Shown: one piece after another, positions 37,621 to 49,960 of the stretch
Numbering within the stretch: the first letter of the stretch is position 1
How the letters are laid out: the number at the start of each line of letters is the position of its first letter
Source: Epiperipatus broadwayi
Lineage: Eukaryota > Onychophora > Udeonychophora > Euonychophora > Peripatidae
Length of the DNA: 64,000 nt
Assembly (NCBI GenBank): GCA_028023455.1
Contig: JAQFVV010006470.1
Location: 122,001-186,000 of the forward strand
Direction of reading: 5' to 3'
The notes under the pieces: generated by a model
The model's input: only the letters and a program-made list of their open reading frames with translations
What the model was told of the DNA's origin: nothing
The model's database searches: none
Translations under genes and position numbers: made by a program

Positions 37621-37640
37621 GTATCTGGATCAATATAGAT

Positions 37641-38876
37641 CCCACCTTATTATGGTAGTATCATCTACCATCTCACTGTCACTATTATTTTTCCCTACTT
37701 CCAAATATTTTGATTCCATATTACTTAATTGTTTAACACTTCTGGTTATCATTAAATATTTATTTATTTGCAAACTATTTATAAAATATTTATTTATGAA
37801 ACTATAAATAATAACATACCACAGTGCATCACGCTATCCCCAACTATTGCATTTATCTTTTACCTCATTTTTTTAGTTTTTAATAGCTATACGTTTAGCC
37901 TATGTCCTTTTACATGCCTAACTCTACTATTTTAGTATCATTTAGTAATCATTTAACAATTTATCATCAGTCTCTGTTTATTGTTCAATCCTCTATATTT
38001 CCAATTTGCACTCAATACTTTAGATCTCTTTACTTATTGAAAATTGATTAATGTTTATGTGACATATTATCACTATTACTATTATTTTTGATGATAGTGC
38101 TAGTTTTTTGCCAAGTGTATAAATTCATTTGGGTTTATGTTGATAGAAATATAAAATTAAATGTAACTTAACAAGAAAATTCAAAAAAAAAAATTTTAAA
38201 CACCAGTCCAATGGCTAGATCTTCCTTACAATTATAGTATATTCATACCTAACATAATGGATACCAGATGTAAGTGATCATGCCGTACACATTGCATGCC
38301 AGATGTAAATGATGGTAAATACATTTCTATACATAGATCAGATTCAACAATCAGCTGATTTGATCATAATGTATAACCAACATACACAAAGTCTATATGT
38401 GCTGGTACACCTATCTTTCAGTTCCCAAAGTTGATGGTGCTAAATTTAATGGATGGATGACTTCACTTTGATTTGCACTTGCTTACACACCAGATGTATC
38501 AGATGGGAAAATAACTTGTGGACTGTGATCCTAAGCAGATGTAGCATTCTGAAGACTATGACTTAATGTGTCCTAATTTATTGCCCCTGATGACACAGTC
38601 TTCAGAAACCTACTAGGCTTGGAAGGGGAACTACAGTTGGACTTTGGGTCTTCTGGTAGAATGCTACTCAAAACCTGATGAAATGCTTAACCAATGATTG
38701 CATGCACTTTAATTGACTAGCTCCATCCCTATTTAATAATATCAAATGCAATTTAGGTTAATTCATCCACTTTCACCCCTTTCCAATTCTGTTATGCTTT
38801 AATATTCAAGCGTAAAGAAAATATTGCTTTTGACTCCCTTAACAGGTATGAACAGATACACACAGCAACTCCTGCA

Positions 38877-38878
<2 letters not shown>
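37641..38878. other. unassigned region beside gypsy gag, possible 5' leader or LTR
   Basis: This flanks the 5' side of the minus-strand gypsy element, where its leader and 5' LTR would be expected. The part at 38210-38870 is less AT-rich than the rest and holds a repeated ACCAGATGTAA(A/G)TGAT phrase (about 38263 and 38308), plus inverted words CAGTCTTCAGAA (38598) and TTCTGAAGACTA (38548). No second LTR copy was found on the other side, so an LTR cannot be proven. Confidence 0.35.

Positions 38879-38922
<44 letters not shown>
38879..38922. repeat. (TA)n microsatellite
   Basis: About 21 TA units between CACC and AGTTACAAC. A further GTTACAA-type flank, as at 1049 and 12857. Confidence 0.95.
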
Positions 38923-38924
<2 letters not shown>

Positions 38925-41900
38925 TTACAACTAGCATTTATTATATCTGTTTTACCTTACAACTTTTATATGACAAGAAAAATAAATGTGTGTGCTGCAT
39001 AATTGTTTATAAACTATAGAAGGTCAGGACAACTCAATAAACCAGAGTGCAGAATACTATAAACTCTTAAACGTTTATTGAAAATGATAAATAACATAAA
39101 GTATAATAACAATAGTAATGATAAAAATAATAGTAATATATACATGTGTCACATGAGAACTTCTACCATTTTATTAACTAATAATTCTCCAGATCCATTC
39201 TTTATACCTCATGGTAGAAATCCATCTATGTCATTCATTCTTTACAAATCATAATTATATAGAAAATAAACATTAATTATTTAATATGATTGAAATGCTG
39301 TCTAGCTAAATTATATATTTACTGATTTTAGCGATCTATTTAATTTAAGTTCCCCCAATATATATATATATATATATATATTGGTACAGAAATATATATA
39401 TATATTGAAGCAGTCGGATCTGAGTTCGATCCTAGCTTCATGTTATTTACCCTAATACTAACCTTAAATTTCCGATGCAATGGGGCTTTATACGCTCAAT
39501 CCACGCTAATTTCCATAATGAATAACTTGTTTCAAATACGTAGTAAAATTAATTAGTTTAGTTTAAATTTGATCAATTCTCTAAATAAATTCATAATAAA
39601 ATATTCATGAATTTATATATATTAAATTGCGTGGATTGTGCGTATATATATTTGTAAATATTAAATATATATAATTGTTCGAAAGTTTCATTGCGTCGGG
39701 AATACTTGTTTTTTTCACCTTTAAATAATTTGTAAAGTTTCGTAGATTAAAAGCTACATTCCTTCGATAAGCTTTAAAATTCTTAAAAACAATAGTAAAG
39801 TTTTATGAATTGGAAAAAGATAAAGCTAGCTTTGTTGTAGAGTAGTGCAGTGAACTCTGTGCGTATAAAATTTGTATTTCATCATGATAGAGGGCTAGAA
39901 CATCAGGAATCTGGCTATGGTTCCTAAAGTCCCGAGAAATCTTCAATGTCTGCTGAACCTTTTCACTGATCATCTGTAAATTATAAAGCTACTAAAATAC
40001 TTTCAGTAGTCAAACAATGATCCTTTTCAACAACTTGGAGTAACTTAAGGACCAGCAGAAGGGGTAATATATTTTATATGACTTAAACTTTCTTTTGAAC
40101 TTTTTTACCTCCTTCTATTTAAGAGCTCTTTATTATTTAAGTAAAAATCTTTATAAAACTACTATAAATTTATATTGTATTCTTCAACTCTTCTTTAAAC
40201 TTTTTTTACCTTTTGTTAACTATTATATATTATTTATTTTTATTAATGCTTTTAATTTGCAATAATCTTTCAACTGGGCTCCTCTGTTCTATTTGCCAAA
40301 TATTATAATATTAATTTCAAAAGTAATTCTCACCCATAGAACTAAATTGAAAGTTCTATTAATCATCGAGTCAAATAAAATATTACATTTTATTTTGAAA
40401 TTGCTAATAATAAACTATAGCTCTTACCTTGTCCAGCTCCTAAGTTAGTGTTTATATATATTCATATATGTTAAAAGGTATTTTCTTGCTTCCAAAGTTG
40501 TTATTAATTCAAATATAATGTTAAATGTTTTTATTGCAAAAAGGGTCGATAAAGGGTTAAATGTATTTTAATTCCACTTTTGTTATTTTATATTAATATT
40601 CAGGAAGGGCACGATATTAGGGCATAATTAATATAGTTTATAAATTTTTAAAATAGTTGATAAAAGCTATTTGACTTTAATTAATTGGTCAAGCATCACG
40701 TAGACATTCTACATGGTTTTATTTTTCAACGATGACTATCAAGTCATCATCACAACTGCTGATGCAGGCAACTCCCCGTTAGCTGACTGACATATTCTCT
40801 TATTTAAATTCTAAGGAAAAAGTACTTCTTTCCTTTCATTGTCAAAGGGCGTAAGATTGTTAGAGCAAATAGGACTTGATCACACTACGACGTATTTATT
40901 TGCTTCCCTCTAAGCTGCGTACCTGTTTTCGTAACCCCCCTAATGTGATGAGTGTTTAAATTAAAGTCGAACAAATTCTCAAATATATTATTAATTAAAT
41001 CTGTTTTCACATCAAGATTAAAGTTATGCCCTAAAATACGTATCTTGCTCTTCGTGAATAGATTTTCGAATGTGAAAATAAATATCACATTCCATCGTAA
41101 TCAAATTAGAGCAATCATTTCCTTCGTTAATGAATACCTTTAACAGCCTTTATATTTCTTGTTGAGGGCATAGGCAGAGACTTTCAATTTACATAATACT
41201 TGTTGGCATATGATAAGGACCGCCATTCTTATTATAATTGTAAGATATCTTAAAGACTAGAGGTAATTAATGCATTCTTTATTTTATGAAACAAAACAAA
41301 TTATTTTTATTAAATATTTTCTAACATACTTGGTTTTCTTAGTTCATTATCCTTTTTATAATTATTTAAATGTTAATACCCGCTGTCTGTGTTGGCAACC
41401 CGAACATACATATGATTCAATTTATAAAATTATTCAAAGTATATAAATTCTTAGATATTAGTGTTACTCAGGAGTCTCTAGTCCTCACCAACCATTGAGC
41501 TAGTTCTTGGTGCAAAGCACTGTGCTGTCGATTTCTGCTATCTGAGCTGTTGAGTTGGGTTTGAATTCAGTTTTAGTTCAGCTGAGTTTGAATCCGATTT
41601 GACTTGCGGTGGTGGTGGGTTTCGACCGGTACAATATATATATATATATATATATATATGATTGGTACAGAAATTAATACTAGTTGGTGAATCAATCATA
41701 CTGGAAAAATATATATACAGGGTTAGTCAACAAAATAAAACATATAATATGTCTTCTGTAGCAAGTGTTCCAATTTAATCTATAAAAATAAATGTAGAGA
41801 ATATTACCTTACTATTTACCTGGATAACCTGATGTGAAGCAGGTGGGTTAACCTAGATTTTATTTGCAATAAAAATAGAAAAATATCTAAGTGAATAATA

Positions 41901-43219
41901 CCCCCATTTTGTCTTTGCTAATAGTGGAAAATGAGGCTTTTAGCATCAGAGTGTGAAAATACAACATCGATAATAATAATAAAAAAATTACAATGTTAAC
42001 TTCTTGATTAAAATTGTTTTTGGAACAAAGTTAATTAAAACACCATAATAGAAGTAGTAGTTGATAGTTAGGCATGTTGTTCTCCAAAAGCAATTTGAAT
42101 CATTGAATCATTTTCCTAGGCAAGGATAGATGCGTACAATGGTGTCTCCTATAGTTGGGTATGGTAAACACCTTAATCCTTAACTGAGTAACCTTTAAAT
42201 ATTCCAATGCTTGTTTACTTTGGACTACATGAAACCTCTTGTGTGTTTTACAATAAAGTAGAATAAAAAAATAAATAGAGGCTTAATGTAACTGTTAGGA
42301 AATAACATGATGCCCAATAGCATGTTTGCCTTAGCCAATATTCATCTTAAAGTACAATTCAACAATTATTTATATTCCTAAATTTATATTGGATAATATA
42401 GAAACACTTTATGTATATATTTAAATTACTAGAATGCTTTTTTTGCTTCCTATTTTCAGCAGACTTAATTTTCTTTTTGAAAAGATTTAAAATATTAAAA
42501 ATTACTACAACAACTTTCAAAACATGATTTAATTATCTCAAAATTTATAAATTATTTTTCCTTTTTTATTTCTCACTTTCTTTCTTCTGAATTTGGCAAA
42601 ATTTAAGTTGCAGTATTTGACTTTAAAAAATTCTTTGATTCAAATAAAAGAAAAAAAACAAAACTCCATTTTAGCAATAGAAATTTTAATTTTTACTGCT
42701 GTATACTGTAATAGCTGGGATATTACTGACAAGAAGAACAATCTGTAAAAAAGTTTCAATTTTATATAGTTCATATGTATATCTCCTGAAATGCTGAGAT
42801 TTTTAACTGCCTATTGTTTAAATACATTTCATTTATTACAGATAAAAAATAATAAAATCAGTTTTATTTTCACACACAGCCACTTAACTTGACCTCAGGC
42901 TATCCCTAAGTTATTTGACTATAAATTAATAATGAATTTTCAATTAAAAAAAATATACATTACAGTTTATTAATCAAATAGTTTATATATATAAACAATA
43001 TTACTTTCTAAAACATTGGTCGTATTAAATTTATTATAAAATAATAATTTATTGTGCATTCCCTATTTCACTCTAAATAAATATATATGTGTTGTACATG
43101 TATATATGTAATAATAATAAACAAATAATCTTCCCATTATTAATAAAAGTTCAAAATGGATTAGGTTCAATAAGTAGGTCGATCTTGTTAGGAATATTTG
43201 TGTTGTAAGCTACCTTTTA
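38923..43219. other. AT-rich non-coding sequence with (TA)n arrays
   Basis: No gene supported. (TA)n arrays lie at 39357-39382 (flanked by CCAA and TTGG), 39391-39406 and 41632-41660. The first and last are each followed by TTGGTACAGAAAT, a shared 13-base flank. A minus-strand frame at 41088-40885 (67 codons) has a phrase, RILGHNFNLDV, that faintly recalls a LINE C-terminus, but not enough to call. Confidence 0.5.
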
Positions 43220-43248
43220 CAATATATATATATATATATATATATTGT
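43219..43248. repeat. (TA)n microsatellite with inverted flanks
   Basis: (TA)n flanked by ACAA and TTGT, hence palindromic. Confidence 0.9.
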
Positions 43249-45640
43249 TAAATTAGAAACAAAATATATCTTTGTATGTCCATAATATAGATATTAATAA
43301 TTATTAATATTTATTAGTAAACTATAATGATAAATTTAATATAAGAAATAATAGTAGTTCATTACATAGCTCATTTTTTTAAAAAAAAAATAAAAGTCTA
43401 GACAGGATAGTTTAAAAAGTCACATCTAATGTCAACAAATTCATAGTCTCCAAAGCACACCTATCTGAGAGAAAAGTATGAAAGAGTGTAAATAGAGAAA
43501 CAGGCAATATTTTTCATTACACGTAAATTTTGATTTTTATTTTTTTATGTTATCTAAATTTTAAAAAGGTCTTAAAAGAAAAAAATGTTTTGACAGATGG
43601 GTGGAGTCAATAATTTTTTTGTTAGATCACCATTAAATGTCATCAGTTTTGGAATTCTGTTTTTTTTTTCAAAAACAGTAGTGATTTTTTGTGGGAAGAA
43701 ACTTTTAATCTGGAAAGGCTGGAAAGGCTAAGGGGGTTACAGAAAACTGAGATGTATAAAAAGCTGTTTGAGAAAGAGAAGGGTGTGAATTTTCAATCAA
43801 TTGTTTCAGTTATTCAGCCTATTTTAAGCTCTCAGGGGCAGATTTTTTTCTTCAAAGAAAAGTGAAAGCAAAAATGTTACAATTTTGCTTTAAATTGCAT
43901 AGAAAAAAAAGTGCTGATATCTAGATTCTGTAGCAGTTAACTTATTTTAGAGGGAGATAAAGATTGAGTTCCTAAAAGATGATGAACAGTAAAACTGTAT
44001 TATAAGGTGGGTCCACAAATTACTACTTTAAAAACAGTGTTTATATATTTTGCTAGCTATAAGAAAATAAGAATGCCAGTGTTAACAGCTATTTTGTCCC
44101 AAATGGACTCTAATATCATGAGTTGGTTGGATAATCTGTCTGTACACTTACACATATGTCTTTAATACCCAGAAATGGCTGTGTTCAAAGTCAACCATGC
44201 CTCCCATCTCAGAGACTTTTTTTCACCAAATGGTTTATTAAAGAACTGTCATCTTTAAAGAGATGGAAAAGACGAAGGGAGAAAAAAAAAGATGTATAAA
44301 ATCCACACATCAAGCCTCATCTAATCTACGAATCATTTTTTTTTTAAATTTTCTTCTATGTTCATTAAAAGTGTCATCAGTAACTTTGAAATGGTAAAAA
44401 ACAAGATAAACTGATGTAGTCTGAAGTTATAGACAAGACAGCAGTCTGTTGTTTCAACTTAGATATTAGTAAAAACTGAAACTGGATGGTAACTTGGAAA
44501 TAGTATTAATTGTTTCTTTTTACTTATTAAAAGTAATAGTATGAAACTCTTTCTATAGGTCAAACACTTTTTCTATTTTTTTTAATACATAAACATTAAA
44601 GTTTGTTTGTTTGTTTGTTTTTTTTTTTGGTTATTAATTATCATTATTATGCATAACAACACACAAATACATTTTACAATTATTAAACTTAATGTTTAAT
44701 TATCTTTGAATATATTTTAGATATAATGTAATGATAAAATGTCTTTTGTTATTGTCATTTATTGAGTTGAGTACTTGAGCCATTTGTCAATATCTATTTT
44801 ATAATGTTTTTATTTATTTATTTGCATATTTAAACTTGATAAAGGTTGTTTTGCTCAAGATTTAAATAATATTTATGCATATAATTTGTTTATGAAGAAA
44901 TGTTATGAAGGGAAACATTTTGACATAATATATATGCTAACATATTGAAATGGTAAATCTGATTCAGATTTGCCATTTCACTGTCTGACCCACCTATCAC
45001 TTATTAAGGGGGTTTAATTAAAGCCCACTTATATAAATAGAGAAATGTATTTTTTTTAACATTTGTTTTTTATTATTTTCAACACAACTATCCTGAATAA
45101 ATTACTAAAATTTATTTTGGATAGTACTAATAACGTTTAATTATACTAACACACTAATTTATTGTATTTATTAAAACAAAATTCAAATAATAAGTTTTGA
45201 ATTATTTTGATATGTTTTATATATATATATTTAAAATGTCTGACTTTTTTCTTTAAGAATCCCAGATGGCCTTTATTTGAAAAATTTGTACCTCGATAAG
45301 AAAGTTTAAATTAAATGTTAAATCCAGGTACTGATAAATTACCAAAATCCATTGCTTTGAAATTTCTATTGATTAATAGAGATTCTACATTGTTAGATAA
45401 AAATTATACTGAAATCTCTATCGCTCATTATCGAGGTATTTACTTTCTTAAAATAGAAACAAAGTACTATTTCCTATTGTGTTATAGAAGAGCTGAATAC
45501 AAATCACCTCAGGCAGCACATAATTCGAATACCAATGCTAAGGTATAAATAGTGGTTTTTAAAATAAAAAAAAACAGAAGAAAGAGTTCCAGAAAGACTC
45601 CATGCAAGTTGTAATGTTGAGCGAGTAGTTAAGGGAAAAT
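43249..45640. other. AT-rich non-coding sequence
   Basis: No gene recognised. It contains a near-perfect 33-base palindrome at 44947-44979 (GAAATGGTAAATCTGA and its inverse, one mismatch), a (GTTT)n run near 44605-44620, and an unassigned plus-strand frame of 77 codons at 45315-45548 with no motif. A 10-bp inverted pair, TACCTCGATA/TATCGAGGTA, lies at about 45289 and 45431. Confidence 0.5.
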
Positions 45641-46760
45641 CACTGCCCCTCCCTTCCTGAGATCTGAAATCTCCTGTTATGCTAATGCCAGAACCTGCCT
45701 TCAAATGCCACCAGCCATGAATGTTCGCCCACAGAACTCATCCTATGGAGCACCAAGGTAGTTGGTCAGATCTTAGAACCTTAAATTCATTACCACTAAT
45801 ATTGTAATTTCTTTAAGTTTAAAAGTATGTAATTAAGAAATATTTTTAACCGACTCTTTCAACTTTTTTTAAAAATTATTTATAATGTTTTTTAATAACC
45901 CAAGCTCACAACAATTTTAATATTTTTGATTATTGAATATGAAAATATTTACTTGTTTTTATATTGATTTTAGTATGATATTTCATCCTTTAATTTTTTT
46001 TTTTTTGACAAACTTCACTCATGGGGGCTCAGAAAGAGAAATTTGCTAAGAGAGCAAATTATGTTCACAAAGGGGAAGGGAGTTTTTAGTGAAGAGTGAA
46101 TTAATTTTAAAATAAATATAAGTTGATCTATATATTTTTTCATGAGTGAAGTTATGTCAAATATAAGTATATCAAAATATACTTATCGTAATCCATTAAA
46201 TAATTTGGTTTTAGATTTCCCAGGATGGGATTCTATAATTTTAAATTTCTTTAAATTAAAACAAAATAAAAAATCCTATATATTTTTGACATACTAACAG
46301 CACCGCTGGATAGCATCAGTTAATTATCATGCCTTTTTTTTTAAAGTTAGGAAAGAGGGAAGAGGGACTTTATTCGAGAAATAATTTTCCTTATTCTATA
46401 TGTTTGTTTTTTTTTGGTTGAATATTTACGTAAAGTAATTGATTGCGCAGGTTGATCTCTATACAGTATTAGATCATTTAAGGCTATTAAATTATAATTA
46501 TTTCATATTTGGTAATTATAATATTTTGGGTTAATAGGACCTAAAATGGTCACTTATTTGTGTTATGAGTTGACTCCTGGTTACACATACATCTGTGGGC
46601 CAGAGTGTGTGGATGAAGTAGAGTTGGTTAGTCAGCATGATATCCATATAGGCGAACATGAGGGCTCTCCATAATTCCTATCTCCTTTCAGTATTTGTTC
46701 GCAACATGGCGGTCATACTGAATTTACTTTGTCTTCATTGGAATATGCATGTAAGTGTCT
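45641..46760 (+). other. candidate two-exon gene start (weak)
   Basis: Two short less AT-rich islands have exon-like features. The first (about 45640-45757) holds ATG at 45705 and 45717, an open frame starting MPPAMNVRPQNSSYGAP, and a possible donor, AAG|GTAGTT, at 45757/45758. The second (46692-46750) is preceded by TCTCCTTTCAG and followed by GTAAGT, both good splice signals. Joining the two leaves an open frame across the second segment. No domain is recognisable, no third exon was found, and such a join can occur by chance. The second island also contains its own ATGG in a good context (46705). Confidence 0.2.
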
Positions 46761-47332
46761 GTAAACCAGCTTGTATAATCCTAGTTGTGCTTTGTTTTCA
46801 TTCATTTTGCATTCATATGTTTATTAACCTGACAATGTTTTGATTTCTTTTTTCTATCTAATACATAAGCCATAGGGAAATGATGCTACTCCAGAATCGT
46901 CAAGCTGAGTAACCAATTCTTTAGTTTTATTCATGATTAATTAAAATCTTTTTAATTTAACTAATTCACATTATAGTTTTATAATGAATGATTTTAGTTG
47001 ACAGTCCCACTAATGCAATTTGTTTGTTTGATAATTAACTGATCATTTTTTTTTTTATAAAACAGGTTACAGTTATAATCTGTGAAGTTAGTTTATGCTA
47101 TTCCAGCAATGTACACTAATGTAATAAAATATTATTTTTGAGATTTAAATTATTGTTCATAAAGAAAAGTAAAATAAATCTTTTTTTTTTCTTGTGTCAT
47201 TGGAGTAAGATGACAAATCAATTTTTGTATTATAATTTTTTTTTTTTTTTGATATCCATTAATATCAAATGTTTTAAACCTTTTTTATAAAGAAAAAAAT
47301 AAAATGTTTATTCTTTATATATATATCAGTTG

Positions 47333-47363
<31 letters not shown>

Positions 47364-47578
47364 TCAGTTGATCAAATGTTTAGACACGCTGATGTATTCT
47401 TACCTTGTACTAAATGTGGACGGAGAATTTAGAATCTTATGGTCATTTAATTTTAATATTTTTTTGTTTCTGTTTCTTTCTTAAATAAATGTGAACCAAA
47501 TAAATTTGTGCAAATCAAATGATAAAACAGACAACCGCTAATGTAAATCCGTCATGTAGGACACGGTCTCACATAAAC
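46761..47578. other. AT-rich non-coding sequence
   Basis: No gene recognised. Two (TA)n runs at 47316-47330 and 47334-47361 are separated by CAGTTGG and followed by GATCAGTTGATC, a perfect 12-base palindrome. Confidence 0.55.
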
Positions 47579-47591
47579 TTAAAAAATAATT

Positions 47592-47912
47592 GACAGGGTA
47601 TGAGCACAGATTTTCACATGACCCACCTCTCTCCACACTATCTCATAACACTGATACACTTAAATACACATATGTTGAAAAGATAAATAATCACCAATAT
47701 ACGTATTTCATGCTAAACCAGCAATCATCAGTTGGTCCAGATTACCATCTCTACACATATATGCTATAAGTGCTCAGATATATATTAAGATAGCAAATCC
47801 TCCTACTTTAATGGACAGGCTTCAATCCACTCCACACTCCAACTCTTCAACTGTCCATCCAATTGAAAATCTGAAGATGAAATGCTCAAAGGCCACCCTG
47901 AGGCCGAGATTA
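47592..47912 (+). repeat. left arm of 321-bp inverted repeat
   Basis: Starts GACAGGGTATGAGCACAG and ends GAGGCCGAGATTA. Almost identical to the inverse of 48053-48373. Confidence 0.95.
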
Positions 47913-48052
47913 ATGTCACACCCATGTTGACCTAAGGTCAATCTGATCCCTCATGTACAGGACATAATCCATTAAATACATATACAAGGGATAGGCAGAC
48001 ATCTCTAATATGTAATAGTTGAAATACACAGGCTTATATATATCTGTGACTA

Positions 48053-48373
48053 TAATCTCGGCCTCAGGGTGGCCTTTGAGCATTTCATCTTCAGATTTTC
48101 AATTGGATGGACAGTTGAAGAGTTGGAGTGTGGAGTGGATTGAAGCCTGTCCATTAAAGTAGGAGGATTTGCTATCTTAATATATATCTGAGCACTTATA
48201 GCATATATGTGTAGAGATGGTAATCTGGACCAACTGATGATTGCTGGTTTAGCATGAAATACGTATATTGGTGATTATTTATCTTTTCAACATATGTGTG
48301 TTTAAGTGTATCAGTGTTATGAGATAGTGTGGAGAGAGGTGGGTCATGTGAAAATCTGTGCTCATACCCTGTC
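48053..48373 (-). repeat. right arm of 321-bp inverted repeat
   Basis: Starts TAATCTCGGCCTCAGG and ends CTCATACCCTGTC. Followed by ATTACATATA and then by the second, interleaved inverted segment at 48383-48424. Confidence 0.95.
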
Positions 48374-48435
48374 TATTACATATATAGTCACAGATATATA
48401 TAAGCCTGTGTATTTCAACTATTAAAAAATAATTG

Positions 48436-49462
48436 TAAAATATTAAGAATTTTAAACTTCTCCCTCGATAATTTAATATACAAATTAAAAAATAATTATA
48501 AAATTAATTTAAGGATTGTTTTATATGAGCTTGAGTTATATGTATATATAAAATAATTTATGAGTTTAAAAAATATATATCTAAAACAAAACTTCCAGTG
48601 TTCTTCGAATCTTTTCATTAACTTTTATTCTAAGTAATCTTTGATTTTAAGTATATGTATAAATCAATCACCCAAGTTCTCATTAAAATATAATTAAAAA
48701 TGAATCTCATGCTTGAAAGCTCAGCTCAGAGCACGGTGAAAGTAAAAGAATTTGATGTTATCATCGAGAAAGGTTATTGATTAGATCTTTGACCTGGGGA
48801 TATAGGTCAATAGGGCAAAATCCACAATGTACCTGACTTATATATCTTGTACATCAGACTCGAGGTACTTTACCTGTATTCTGGGTCTTATTGGATCGAT
48901 AGATGTTTTTGACCAGTACAATATCATGTGTGTGCATGTAAGTGACTGCTTACACAAACATACGTCGCTTAAGTTAAAATAGATTAGATCAAAATCCATA
49001 TGTCGCTTAAGTTAAAATAGATTAGAGCAAAATCGTATTGATTAATGATTTTTTTGTTTAAAAATGAATGGTGTCTAGATTCAGTATAGAGTCGCATGTA
49101 ATAGAGTAAATACATACATATTGAGTGAATGATTTTTATATTGCCTTTATAACATATATGATAAATCTGGGAAAATCTTGAATAAGCATTCAATAAAAAA
49201 ATTTTTTTTTTATGTTTCATTTTAAAGCAGCTTATTTAAATGAGTAGGAACATACACATATATTTAATCTTATTTAGTTATAAATACAGTATTAGTTATT
49301 TGATTTTAATAATGTATTTAACTGATATAATAATTTCAGTCAATTAGAATATTAAAATTTGTTTTATTAAAGAAGAATCTTAAGAAATATAATTAAACAG
49401 TATTTGGCTTTTCCGTTGTTATTCTTAGTATCGTTATCTATTAATTTTGTCATTTAATTATA
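48436..49462. other. AT-rich non-coding sequence with a 38-bp tandem duplication
   Basis: No gene recognised. At about 48960-49034 a unit of about 38-40 bases, GTCGCTTAAGTTAAAATAGATTAGA followed by (T/G)CAAAATC, occurs twice head to tail with two substitutions. The block near 48780-48910 is less AT-rich but unassigned. Confidence 0.55.
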
Positions 49463-49960
49463 ATCATTCATCATCACTAATAAATGTTAAGCATTGGATC
49501 ACAATTTACATATAACAATGTTTTTAAGTAATTATACATTTATAAAAAAAAAGGTAAAATGTTATGTTGTGTGATGGGTTATGACCATCATCATCACTAA
49601 TGAATATTAATGGTTAAATCATAATTTAAATATAATTATTGTTTCAGGAAAATAGCTATAGATTTAAAGAAGCTAAATCTCATGTTATAAGATTAGTTAT
49701 AACCATCATCATCGCTGATAAATATTAGTCATTAATTCAAGTTTTATATATAATAATGTTTTAAGTAAATAACAAAAGTGTATAAAAAGCTAGATGTCAT
49801 GTTGTGGAATTCAGTAAGATTGATCATCATCACTGGTGAGTAATAATGGTTCAAGCACAGTTTAAGTATAAGAATATTTCAAATAAATAACAGTAAACAT
49901 ATAAACAGCTATATTTTATGCTGTGAGATTCATTATGACCATCATCATCTCTGGGGTATA
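49463..49960. repeat. 118-bp minisatellite, about 4 copies
   Basis: A unit beginning (C)CATCATCATCACT recurs at about 49463, 49583, 49702, 49822 and 49937, a period of about 118 bases. Each unit continues with AATAAATATTA, a TGGTTAAATCA-like word, AATTTAAATATAA, a GTTT(C)AAGTAAATAAC word, AAAAAGCTA, and TCATGTTGTGAGATT. Copies differ by many substitutions, so the array is old. Unit length and lack of unique spacers rule out a CRISPR. Confidence 0.88.

Larger units (their letters stand above)
33690..37640 (-). mobile_element. Ty3/gypsy LTR retrotransposon, integrase and 3' end missing
   Basis: A minus-strand element with, in order, a coiled-coil gag (37620-35880), protease (about 35440-35120), reverse transcriptase (34943-34390) and RNase H (about 34010-33720). 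This order is standard for gypsy-type elements. No integrase follows: the next recognisable sequence is PLE4. All parts have stops or frameshifts, so it is dead. I could not define either LTR. A related gag occurs in the gag-only LTR element at 22.6-27.7 kb. Confidence 0.85.
47579..48435. mobile_element. foldback element: 321-bp inverted repeat with 14-bp direct flanks
   Basis: The left arm 47592-47912 and right arm 48053-48373 are reverse complements of equal length (321 bases). I could find only one mismatch by eye (T versus C in the AATACACATATG/CATATGTGTGTTT segment). They flank a 140-base loop. A second inverted pair, of about 42 bases, is interleaved with them: 48013-48054 in the loop against 48383-48424 beyond the right arm. 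The whole block is flanked by TTAAAAAATAATTG at 47579-47592 and 48422-48435, consistent with a 14-bp target-site duplication around an 829-bp insertion. The arms are more GC-rich than the surroundings. There is no long open frame and no transposase motif, so this would be a non-autonomous foldback element, a source of hairpin RNA, or an assembly artefact. Confidence 0.85.

Noticed and set aside
33000-37640. PLE4 and the gypsy element as a single composite element
   Set aside because: Their RT motifs belong to different classes (YMDD Penelope type versus YVDD gypsy type), so they are adjacent but separate insertions.
40885-41088. 67-codon minus-strand frame with a LINE C-terminus-like phrase (RILGHNFNLDV)
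   Set aside because: Only one loose word resembles the family and no other LINE sequence adjoins it.
45315-45548. 77-codon plus-strand frame
   Set aside because: No recognisable motif and base composition like the surrounding non-coding DNA.
47592-48373. Inverted repeat as a DNA transposon with terminal inverted repeats and internal transposase
   Set aside because: The loop is only 140 bases with no coding capacity, and the element ends do not coincide with the arm ends on the right side.
49463-49960. Regularly spaced CATCATCATC words as a CRISPR array
   Set aside because: The whole 118-bp unit repeats with no unique spacers, the copies are diverged, and the genome is eukaryotic.
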